This document shows positions 57,044 through 64,000 of a stretch of 64,000 nt of DNA, in pieces. Position 1 is the stretch's first letter. Each line of letters starts with the position of its first letter. The notes under the pieces were generated by a model. It made no database searches and was not told the origin of the DNA. It saw nothing but the letters and a program-made list of their open reading frames with translations. The translations under genes were made by a program, and so were the position numbers. The stretch is from Roseovarius pelagicus (GTDB lineage Bacteria > Pseudomonadota > Alphaproteobacteria > Rhodobacterales > Rhodobacteraceae): NCBI RefSeq assembly GCF_025639885.1, contig NZ_CP106739.1, forward strand, positions 104,063-168,062, given 5' to 3'.

Positions 57044-59379
57044 TGGACCTGACCCCGCTCGGTCTCGCCATCCACGTCTGTCGCGCGGTGTTTTTCGTAT
57101 TCGGTGTCGGCAAGATCATCGACCACCTGGCGCAAGGCCTCCGTGTTGGCCGTCGCTGCATCCGATTGCAGGTAGACCTTGGCGACATAGAGCCGGTCGA
57201 GGCGGTCCTCGAGAACCTTGTCCAGCGCATCGGCATCGCCGGATGTAAGCCGCTCAAGTTGACGGTCATCCAGCACCCGCGCGATCTCGCTGCGGAAGGC
57301 GTCCCGCTCCCCCTCGATCTCGAAGGGCGCGGACAACTCCCCCGCCCGCTCATGGTCCAGGACACGCGCAATCTCGTCTGCGAGGCGGTCGGGACGGTCA
57401 GACTCCGGCGCCGTTTCATCTCGGGTTGCTAGACGTTCGTCACGCGTGCCAACCCCAAGCCCCTCGCGCAACTCGGTTTCGAGGCGGACCTGATTGATGG
57501 CCTCCGTGTCGCGTATCTCCACAACGGCGGCATAGGTCGCGCCGAGCCCACGGGCGAGGTGGGACGGCATGTCCGGATAGCGCTCCCTTAAGTCCTTGGT
57601 AACAGCATCCGCAACTGGGGTGCGGACATCGCGACCCTCCATGATCCGGTCGACCTCGCGGGTGATCTCGCTGGCGCGGGCCGCATCGGTGATGGTCTCC
57701 CTGTAGGGTTCAGACCGGTCGATCACATCGCCTGGGCGTGCGAGCAGCTCCGGGTGTGCCTCGAGATACGCGCGCTGCTCCGTCTCGATCCGTCGCTCTG
57801 CCCGCGAGACAACTTCCCAGTCACGGTCCTCGATCTGCTGCGCTGTCAGGCCGTCTGCGCGCATCTCCTGACGGATTGTCCCTTCCATCGCCTGCACCGC
57901 GCCCTCGTGATAGTGGTACCGCTCGCTGACCGGTTCCGCTTCCACGACGCCATCCCGGCGCAGCACGTTCTCCCGTTCCAGAAAAGTGCCGAGCGCGACA
58001 TGCACGTCGTTGAGAATGTCGCGCGCCTGTTCCAGATCGGCGCGGCGTTCGAGGTTCAGGTCCCGCGACTCGGCCACCTTGGCAAGATCGTCGGCGATCC
58101 ATTGACGCTCGAGCGCCGCATTTGAGGCGCCCGTCTCGATCCGTGCCACCACTTCCGATGTGCTGATCCCCGTACCCCGCAGTGCTACGTCAATGCGCGA
58201 TCTCAGGTCCGGCTCGGCCAAACGCTCAAGCTGGCTGGCGTCGATATTGGCCTCGGAATAGATCCCGCCCTCCGAGGGGGTCTCTGACAGCGTGGATGAT
58301 CGCAAACCGAGAGGCTGCATGTGCTGGACCTGCGTCTGGATCTCGATGAGGCGTTTTTCCAGCGCGGGACGTTCGGCGTCAGACTTCTCGGCGATCATGC
58401 CCTGCACCCGTGCGAGCTTCTCCGCATAGAGGCTTCTCAGATCCTCGAAACTTTGATCCTCGGCCATGTACACATCTCCTGTTCGATCCACCTGCCCGCC
58501 CCGCGCCAGCACCTCGCCCGCGCGGAAGAGGGCTGCGGCAATATCCTCGCGGGCCTCGCGCGAAGCCTCCGCGGCAAGCGAATGGTAGACGGTTCTGGTG
58601 TTGGCTATCTCCGCCAGCGTCCGCGTCAGGTCGGCCCCCACACGTTCGCGCTCGCGAGGCGCGCGCCCCTCGTCTTTCGCCGCATAGACCTCGCGGGTCC
58701 GGGCGGGGTAATGCACGACACCGCGGTCCACCCGGCGCGTGGCTTCGAGACGCACGCCATACTTTTCCGCCTCCTCCACCATGGCGAGGCGGAAGTCGTC
58801 ATAGTTGAAGCGGTGGTTGCGCCCCAGAAAGAAGAACTCGCCTTCCTGCGAGCGGCGGTTCAGCACCAGGTGCGCGTGGGGATGATCGCGGTCCTCATGC
58901 ACCGCGATGATGTAATCGAAATTCCCCGCGTCGGTCTGGAAGAACCGCTCGGCCACATCCGTCGCGATGTCGCGCACATCCTCGCCCCGCGTGCCGATGG
59001 GGAAGGACATGAGCATGTGCGTGGTCTGGCCAAGCTTGGGTTTGAAGCCCGCATCCCACCGCTTGGCGAAGCGCTCGGTCAGATCCTTGATGTCACGCGC
59101 CTCGAGCTTCGCCTTGCCATCAAGGAACCCGCTCGAGTCTACGATATGGGTGGACTTGGTGGTGAGGTAATCGAGCTGGTTTGCGAGCTGCGATTTGGTA
59201 TGCGTGCCGCCGCCCCGGATCGCCTTGAAGACTGCTGGCCGATGCCCTGCCGCCGCGCGCACAAGCTGGCTCTGCTTGGCGACATGCAGCCCCTGCATCG
59301 AGCCCCGGATCCGGCTCCAGCCGTCCCGGAAGACCTCGCCTGTGACAGCGTCAATCGCATCATTCAGCCGCATGGGCAA
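57040..59379 (-). CDS. MobP-type HUH relaxase (VirD2-like)
   Basis: A 779-residue relaxase that nicks oriT and pilots DNA. The three-histidine metal motif is HEDRDHPHAH (residues 161-170), preceded by THMLMSFPIG. Tyr71 in QLDYLTTKS is a candidate catalytic tyrosine. After about residue 260 the protein is long, acidic and helical with no helicase motifs, so it is not a TraA-type relaxase-helicase. It overlaps the MobC-like gene end. Confidence 0.9.
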   Translation of the reverse strand: MPMRLNDAIDAVTGEVFRDGWSRIRGSMQGLHVAKQSQLVRAAAGHRPAVFKAIRGGGTHTKSQLANQLDYLTTKSTHIVDSSGFLDGKAKLEARDIKDLTERFAKRWDAGFKPKLGQTTHMLMSFPIGTRGEDVRDIATDVAERFFQTDAGNFDYIIAVHEDRDHPHAHLVLNRRSQEGEFFFLGRNHRFNYDDFRLAMVEEAEKYGVRLEATRRVDRGVVHYPARTREVYAAKDEGRAPRERERVGADLTRTLAEIANTRTVYHSLAAEASREAREDIAAALFRAGEVLARGGQVDRTGDVYMAEDQSFEDLRSLYAEKLARVQGMIAEKSDAERPALEKRLIEIQTQVQHMQPLGLRSSTLSETPSEGGIYSEANIDASQLERLAEPDLRSRIDVALRGTGISTSEVVARIETGASNAALERQWIADDLAKVAESRDLNLERRADLEQARDILNDVHVALGTFLERENVLRRDGVVEAEPVSERYHYHEGAVQAMEGTIRQEMRADGLTAQQIEDRDWEVVSRAERRIETEQRAYLEAHPELLARPGDVIDRSEPYRETITDAARASEITREVDRIMEGRDVRTPVADAVTKDLRERYPDMPSHLARGLGATYAAVVEIRDTEAINQVRLETELREGLGVGTRDERLATRDETAPESDRPDRLADEIARVLDHERAGELSAPFEIEGERDAFRSEIARVLDDRQLERLTSGDADALDKVLEDRLDRLYVAKVYLQSDAATANTEALRQVVDDLADTEYEKHRATDVDGETERGQVH

Positions 59380-59953
59380 ACTCCCTCAGCGCGGCCGTGG
59401 CCTCGAGCTGCATCGCGTCGCGCCGACGCCGCAGGAGCAGATCGATCTCGTCGGCAGAATCCAGGATGAACCGCGCCAGCCCGCGCATCTGCGCAAGGCG
59501 CAATTCGGTGAACTCGGCACTCGTGCCACCATCAGCCCCCTGCCCCTCCCGGTTGGCCCGGGTCATCTGCTTGGCGATCTGCGCGACCCCATTGCCGACC
59601 TCATGCAGCGAGGCGCGGTAGCGCGCCATCTCGACCGCCATTTGCGCGTCCGGAACGAACACCCCGCCTGCCGCCTGAATGAGCCGCCGCAGCCCCTCGG
59701 CCCTGCTCTCGATCCCCGCCTTCGCCAACACCGCGTCGAGCGCCGCCAGCTCCGCAGCCGTCACCTTCACGCTGATCGCGGAAACCGGGATCGCGGCATC
59801 CGTCTGGCGCTCTGCATCGGCTTTCAGGACGTAGCGCACGGCCCGCGACGTCACCCCGAACCGGGTCGCCAGAGCGGTCGTCGACACACCCTCCGCGGCT
59901 TCGCGGACGATCTGCATCTTCTCGATCTCTGTCAGGCGTTTTGTTCGAGACAT
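59360..59953 (-). CDS. MobC/VirD1-like relaxosome accessory protein
   Basis: About 197 residues from ATG 59953. An N-terminal helix-turn-helix (TEIEKMQIVREAAEGVSTTALATRFGVTSRAVRYVL) is followed by a MobC-like segment (VSVKVTAAELAALDAVLAKAGI in related form, EVGNGVAQIAKQMTRANREG). Such proteins bind oriT and help the relaxase. It lies next to the relaxase gene and divergent from the hairpin-rich region. Confidence 0.75.
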   Translation of the reverse strand: MSRTKRLTEIEKMQIVREAAEGVSTTALATRFGVTSRAVRYVLKADAERQTDAAIPVSAISVKVTAAELAALDAVLAKAGIESRAEGLRRLIQAAGGVFVPDAQMAVEMARYRASLHEVGNGVAQIAKQMTRANREGQGADGGTSAEFTELRLAQMRGLARFILDSADEIDLLLRRRRDAMQLEATAALREFAHAAE

Positions 59954-60255
59954 GCGGAAGAAAGACCCCCTATTTCCTGCCACCTTCCATCAAGGCTGCC
60001 CCCACCTTACGATAATATACCTAGCTGTCAATTATATACTTACGTCGCATTCAGTCTCAGGCAGCCTTGATGTCCGCTTCACGCCGCGGCCCGCAGGGAC
60101 GCGGCTCTCCGCCCTCACCACCGGGCGACACCTGTCCTAGGGGTCCCGTCCGCCAGCCCCGCCCGAGGCTCTGGCCGAACGCCAAGTGTTCGGACGGAAC
60201 CGCGGGCGGGCGCAAACCCCACCGACAGGGCGGACAGGCTGGGTCAAGGAGGGCC

Positions 60256-60275
60256 AGATTTGGGTCCCCAAATCT
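60256..60275. repeat. Inverted repeat
   Basis: AGATTTGGG and CCCAAATCT arms form a near-perfect 20-base palindrome. Confidence 0.7.
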
Positions 60276-60282
60276 CTGCCGG

Positions 60283-60314
60283 AAAAACCGGGAGGCCTTG
60301 GCCTGCCGGTTTTT
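60283..60314. repeat. Strong hairpin, possible oriT element or terminator
   Basis: The 15-base arms AAAAACCGGGAGGCC and GGCCTGCCGGTTTTT pair at 14 of 15 positions around TT. The run of T on the right arm could also make it a terminator on the plus strand. Confidence 0.75.
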
Positions 60315-60465
60315 GGGGATGGCCCCCTTGAGGCTGGCTGGCCGGTCTGTCGCGGCCAGACTATTGCGAGCGGCGATCGTCCTTTGAGCGCGCAGCGACC
60401 GACACCAGGGGAGATCGCTGTTGGCGATCACCCGCGCCGATACCGGCGTTTCTGGAACAGGGACA

Positions 60466-60496
60466 GGGCCGCCCCAAAATCGTCTTGGGGCAGCCC
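60466..60496 (-). terminator. Hairpin after the 68-residue gene
   Basis: The 12-base arms (60466-60477 and 60485-60496) match at 11 of 12 positions. It lies 17 bases past the minus-strand stop at 60513. There is no T-run, so this may be a transcription end or part of the transfer origin. Confidence 0.4.
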
Positions 60497-60512
60497 ATCC
60501 TCGTCAGAGGAT

Positions 60513-60719
60513 TTAGTCCTGGGGATCTTTCGCGCTCGGCGGGAACATCACCAGCTCCGAGACCGCGACCGGGAAGTCGAGCTTGAGGCTGAAGAACTCC
60601 GAGCCATCCCCGTTGCGGGTGTTGCGGAACATCGCGCCCACGCGCTGAAAACGGGTGCGCTCCTGGCCATCGGTGTCGATGAACTTGACGGGGACGGTGG
60701 CGACATGGTGGTTGGTCAT
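60513..60719 (-). CDS. Small conserved protein (DUF736-like character)
   Basis: A 68-residue protein, MTNHHVATVPVKFIDTDGQE, with a core VGAMFRNTRNGDGSEFFSLKLDFPV that recalls the DUF736-type small proteins of conjugative elements. It has no signal. AAGGAG lies before the ATG. A degenerate inverted copy lies at 60890-61065. The function is unknown. Confidence 0.65.
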   Translation of the reverse strand: MTNHHVATVPVKFIDTDGQERTRFQRVGAMFRNTRNGDGSEFFSLKLDFPVAVSELVMFPPSAKDPQD

Positions 60720-60889
60720 TTAGGTTACTCCTTGTTGCGATGGGGATCACCCGGCACGGGGGCAAGAGGCCCGGTCGCAAGCGCAAATGCGGAGGGTCCG
60801 CGGCCAGCCGTGGAAGCCGTATTTGTGCTTGCCGAAGCGTGAGCTGAGGGCACGGACGGGCCGACCCCGTGCGATCTACATCTATGAGC

Positions 60890-61065
60890 AAAAAGGAGTG
60901 ATCCGGATGACCCTTGCCATCACGCAGCCGCCACCATCCGCGTCCCGCCGAGCCTGGCCGGGGTGCTGACGGAGCCCGCCCGCGTGGATGCGATGTTCCG
61001 AAACACCACCCGAGGGACGCGCAAGTCTTCAGCCTAAAGTGCGACGTCTCGACCCCTCGCGTCTT
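60890..61065 (+). pseudogene. Degenerate inverted copy of the small conserved gene
   Basis: On the plus strand a matching ribosome site (AAAAAGGAGTG), ATGACC start, VDAMFRNTTRGTRKSS and TTCAGCCTAAAGTGCGACG reproduce, with indels, the start, core and late part of the gene at 60513-60719. Flanking leader sequence also matches in inverted order, so this is an ancient inverted duplication. Confidence 0.65.
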
Positions 61066-61222
61066 GCCCCGCTGACGATGTGCGTGAGGTACGCACCATC
61101 CCCAACCCGTACCGATGCGGATGGGCCGTACTCTGACGGACCGGGTAGAGCGATGACAGTGCCGACCGCCGCAGCCTGTCGATCTTGCGTAACCGACCGC
61201 ACGCGCCATGAGACATGACGAA

Positions 61223-61245
61223 AGGGCCGCGCCAAGCGCGACCCC
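61223..61245 (-). terminator. Terminator-like hairpin after the DUF2493 gene
   Basis: On the minus strand GGGGTCGCGC pairs with GCGCGGCCC around TTG, followed by CTTTCG. It lies seven bases past the gene's stop, with a short T-run. Confidence 0.5.
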
Positions 61246-61251
61246 CTCTCT

Positions 61252-62181
61252 TCAATCCTGCGACGCCTTCTTCGCCGGGTCCGCAACCCGCATGACCGTC
61301 AGACCTTTCGCTTCCGCCTTCTGGCCGAGGTTCAGCGCGACCCCGTTGCCGCCGAAGAGTACAACCCCCGTCGCCGCGAACTTGTCGTCCAGCATTTCGT
61401 CGTTGCACTTGAACGGTGCCGCCCGCCCGTGCGCGGACCAGCGCGGATCGAAGCGCGCCTGTGCGACCCCGCGTGCCCGGGCCCACCGAGCCGCAATCAT
61501 CTCCGCCCCGTGCTTGCCACCCTTGTGGCAGAGGAAGATCTCCTGGTTGCGGTTCTGCTTGATCCGTTCGCGAACCTTGTCGAGCGTGTTGAAGATCACA
61601 TCGACATCGGTCCAGTCGGTGCCGCCTGAGACGATCAGGGGCACCCCCTCGACTTTAGACTTCTCGGCGGTTTCACGGTCGTGCTGCTCCAGCAGCTGCC
61701 GTGCCTCGAAGACCGCCCCGGTCTCCTGCGCCCGAATGCTCGCGCGCGACCCGGCTGCCGGGATGAAGGCGTGGCCCGTCTCGATCTCGTAGCATTCCGC
61801 CGCCGCCTCACTCATCACCTCGATGGCGCCGACAATCTCTCGGAGCTGCAGAAAGCGGGCCTGCGCCTCTTCGAGCGCGGTCTCGGCGATCTCCGATCCG
61901 TCGTGGGATTTTGCCAGTGCGCCGATCTTGTCGGCGGTGCGGTCGACCTCTTTGCCAAGCGCCACCTTGCGGCGCTGCAGGATCGTGGCGAGCCCATGGG
62001 CCAGCGGTTCGATCTCTGCTTCAAGCCCGGTCCCGCGCAACTGCCCGAGCAAAGCCTCGAAGCTCTCGCGGATGATGCGGTCGGTCAGGATGTGATCCTC
62101 GGGGATCGGGAGCTGTGCGTCCTTCTCGGTCAGCCCGAAAAGCTCGATGGTCTCGTAGGTGTTTGCAGTGTCGTAAGCCAT
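61252..62181 (-). CDS. DUF2493 (YspA, SLOG-like) protein
   Basis: A 309-residue cytoplasmic protein from ATG 62181, which has GGAG upstream. The N-terminal 190 residues are helical. The C-terminal domain has VSGGTDWTDVDVIFNTLD, IFLCHKGGKHGAEMIAARWARARGV and VLFGGNGVALNLGQKAE, matching DUF2493/YspA-type SLOG-fold proteins that may bind nucleotides or nucleotide-like ligands. Such genes are frequent in conjugative elements. Confidence 0.75.
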   Translation of the reverse strand: MAYDTANTYETIELFGLTEKDAQLPIPEDHILTDRIIRESFEALLGQLRGTGLEAEIEPLAHGLATILQRRKVALGKEVDRTADKIGALAKSHDGSEIAETALEEAQARFLQLREIVGAIEVMSEAAAECYEIETGHAFIPAAGSRASIRAQETGAVFEARQLLEQHDRETAEKSKVEGVPLIVSGGTDWTDVDVIFNTLDKVRERIKQNRNQEIFLCHKGGKHGAEMIAARWARARGVAQARFDPRWSAHGRAAPFKCNDEMLDDKFAATGVVLFGGNGVALNLGQKAEAKGLTVMRVADPAKKASQD

Positions 62182-62978
62182 GTCTGGTCTCCAGTGTTCG
62201 GTTCCAAGGCCACCACGTGAGTGTGGGGGCATGGCCGAATGCCTGGTTTCCGAATCTGCCCGGGTCAGGGACGGCGCAGCCGCCGGCTTGCCGGGCGCAA
62301 AAGTTTTCCGAGCGCGGCACCCGACACATGCGTGCGCTCACGCACGGGACCGCCCCAAGCCACCGGCTCCGCCCTCGCCGAAAAGTTTTGCGATCCTTGA
62401 CGCGGGCTGATTTGGGGGCCATCCGGAGGATATGCTTCCGCACTCATGTGTGTGTGTTTTGACGGTAGGTTTGCCCGACCCGAGCAGGCAAACGGCCCGA
62501 CCGGACGCGGAAGACGGATGGAGCGGCGGGATCGTTTTGGCCTCGGGCCAAAACAGACCAGAGCGCAATCCGGCGGAGCGGCCGGGGAGGAACGTGCTCG
62601 CGAGGCGGGCAAACCGGGATGCCGGGTGCGACGCCGCGGTGAGGCCGCATGGCCGAATGCGCGACGGACCGAAGGGCCGTTCTCCCCTGCGACACGCGAA
62701 GCCGAGCAGGCGAGGCCGACAGGCATAGCCCAAGGTTGATGTGCTGGCGACGCCGCTGCCGACTATACGGATTACTTGTCCAAGCATTCGACGTGATGGG
62801 CGGGAAGTCGTCATTCACAGCTAGTGCAAGCCGAAAAAGCCCCACTTCAAAAGCCGCCATTGGTGCGCTTGCGGCCCTAATGCGCCGAACACCTTGGTGA
62901 GCGATGATTCATGGACGATTTACCCGGCTGAGCAACTAATCTAGCGTCACCCTAGAATTGCATTCTAAGGTGGTAGAC
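62182..62978. other. GC-rich intergenic region
   Basis: 797 bases without a supported gene. Several overlapping ORFs in all frames reflect GC content. A perfect 9-base hairpin GTTTTGGCC-TCG-GGCCAAAAC lies at 62534-62554. It separates the divergent DUF2493 and SIR2 genes. Confidence 0.55.
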
Positions 62979-64000
62979 TTGAAGAACTTTTGGGATGGCG
63001 AGCTGGTAGGAAAAAAGGAGTTGCTGCGCCTGTTGACGCGCGACGGCAAGTGGCTGCGCTGGGAGGGTGAGAAGGAAGACCCGGACGACCCCAGCAAGAA
63101 ACCCAAGGCCGGATGCAAGGATCAGGTCGAAGAGGCTCTGTTGGCGGCGCTGCATTCAACCAATGTCGTGGTGCTGTTGGGGTCTGGGGCGTCCTTCTCG
63201 GCCAAGAACGAAGGTGGGCCGAATGCGCCAGGGATGGGCGATCTGTGGCATGCTGTGCGAGATGCCGTTTCCGAAGGAAATTTGGTCGACCACAAAGAGT
63301 TTGACGATCTCGCAAAGAAAGTAATGGGTGGCCTGCCGCAGAACGACAGCGAGGGGAAGCAGAAGGCCGGAGATATCGAAAGCCTGTTGAGCCTCTGCAA
63401 GATGCAAATTGAGCTGCTCAATATTCGGGCGAAAAACGACCCTGATTTCGCTGATGGGCTTTGGTTGGATGAGCTGATCGAGTTTGTTCGCGTTGCTGAG
63501 AACACGATCTTGGGCAAGGTAGGTTTTGTTGGCGCGGGCACGGACTTGCCCGCGCAATTGGCATTCTTGAAGAAGTTCGCCCGCCGATCCCCTGAAAAAC
63601 CGAGGGTGAAGCTGTTCACCACGAATTACGATCTTTGCATCGAAACGGCGGGCCTGCGCCTCGGCGTCGTTCTAGTAGATGGATTTTCCCACAGTGCGGA
63701 ACAGCGGTTCAACCGCGATCACTTCGACCATGATATCGTGCGGCGGGCCGCTTCCAGCACGAAGGCTGACTATCTCGACGGTGTATTCCACCTCTACAAG
63801 CTGCACGGGTCAGTGGATTGGCGGCGACGTTCCGATGAAGTCGTTATCCGAAGCGTCGATGCCCCCGGCGACGACCGCAAGCCAGTCCTGATCTATCCTC
63901 GTTCTTCGAAGTATCAGGAGGCGTTCGAAAGCCCCTATCTCGACATGTTCGCAGCCCTGCAGGCAGCGTTACGGGAACCCGATACAACGTTGATCGTCTC
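62979..64000 (+). CDS. SIR2-family protein, cut by window end
   Basis: At least 340 residues from TTG 62979 (AAGG eight bases upstream; GTG 62970 is an alternative), still open at the window end. An N-terminal segment of about 60 residues precedes VVVLLGSGAS, then FTTNYDLCIE with the catalytic-type Asn, LYKLHGSVDW with His, and LIYPRSSKYQEAF. These are SIR2_2-type motifs found in NAD-depleting defence proteins. It is a likely abortive-infection effector. Any C-terminal sensor domain lies outside the window. Confidence 0.88.
   Translation, partial: MKNFWDGELVGKKELLRLLTRDGKWLRWEGEKEDPDDPSKKPKAGCKDQVEEALLAALHSTNVVVLLGSGASFSAKNEGGPNAPGMGDLWHAVRDAVSEGNLVDHKEFDDLAKKVMGGLPQNDSEGKQKAGDIESLLSLCKMQIELLNIRAKNDPDFADGLWLDELIEFVRVAENTILGKVGFVGAGTDLPAQLAFLKKFARRSPEKPRVKLFTTNYDLCIETAGLRLGVVLVDGFSHSAEQRFNRDHFDHDIVRRAASSTKADYLDGVFHLYKLHGSVDWRRRSDEVVIRSVDAPGDDRKPVLIYPRSSKYQEAFESPYLDMFAALQAALREPDTTLIV

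Larger units (their letters stand above)
59954..60512. other. Hairpin-rich region, candidate oriT
   Basis: This 559-base gap upstream of the relaxase operon has an AT-rich patch with TATA-like repeats (60004-60045) and three strong inverted repeats (60256-60275, 60283-60314, 60466-60496). No ORF has recognisable features. oriT sites usually lie beside the relaxase gene, so this is the best candidate here. No nic site is identified. Confidence 0.5.

Noticed and set aside
60067..60387. 106-codon ORF in the oriT-candidate region
   Set aside because: It crosses strong inverted repeats, is rich in Arg/Gly/Pro as expected of GC-rich noncoding sequence, and has no domain.
62432..62900. Overlapping ORFs upstream of the SIR2 gene
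   Set aside because: Several frames are open at once on both strands, which reflects GC content rather than coding.

Overview
The window reads as an alphaproteobacterium of the Rhodobacterales (Roseobacter/Paracoccaceae type). It is GC-rich, its copper, c-type cytochrome and Rieske proteins have that flavour, and its VirB/VirD4 conjugation genes carry small lineage-typical exported companions. This assignment is inferred from protein character only. No rRNA, tRNA or CRISPR array was seen.

Layout. (1) 1-2252: the end of an arginine deiminase operon (arcA tail, arcB, arcC). (2) 2249-26525: a copper/heavy-metal resistance region. It holds c-type cytochromes, a stand-alone Rieske protein, an lgt-APC-TVP38 operon, an EF-hand protein, a two-component system, a pcoA/pcoB pair that are both frameshifted, a cupredoxin, a YVTN propeller protein, an L,D-transpeptidase, a second multicopper oxidase, copZ, the copper ATPase copA, a cueR-type MerR regulator, an ion channel, a DUF305 protein and a glutaredoxin-MauE-like gene with an internal stop. 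An IS3-family remnant and an IS5-family element lie inside it. At least seven MerR-type promoters, each with a 19-base spacer, tie the scattered units into one probable regulon. (3) 26914-40585: a VirB-type type IV secretion/conjugation cluster (virB1-2-3-4, lipoprotein, second lytic transglycosylase, virB5-8-9-10-11, two small genes, virB6), with a small XRE regulator upstream. (4) 40731-54788: a defence cargo block. It contains a four-gene bacterial ubiquitin-like conjugation operon (Bil-like: double Ubl, E2, JAB, E1); a three-gene unit of a sigma-like protein, an unknown protein and an ImmA/IrrE-UvrD-Fe-S nuclease-like fusion; a WYL regulator with a WGR protein; and divergent sbcD-sbcC with a small zinc-ribbon gene. 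(5) 55031-62181: the mobilisation module (virD4 coupling protein, HUH relaxase, MobC-like protein), a hairpin-rich possible oriT region, a small conserved gene with an inverted degenerate copy of itself, and a DUF2493 gene. (6) 62979-64000: the start of a SIR2-family gene cut by the window edge.

How it fits together. The metal region exports copper from the cytoplasm (CopA/CopZ), oxidises it in the periplasm (two multicopper oxidases) and binds it there (cupredoxin, PcoB). It also carries exposed redox proteins that might serve as replacements. The conjugative element is split: the secretion channel lies to one side and the relaxase/coupling protein to the other, with the defence genes between them, which is a common cargo position. 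The best candidate for an undescribed system is the sigma-like / unknown / ImmA-UvrD-nuclease unit at 44050-48954, next to the Bil-like operon.
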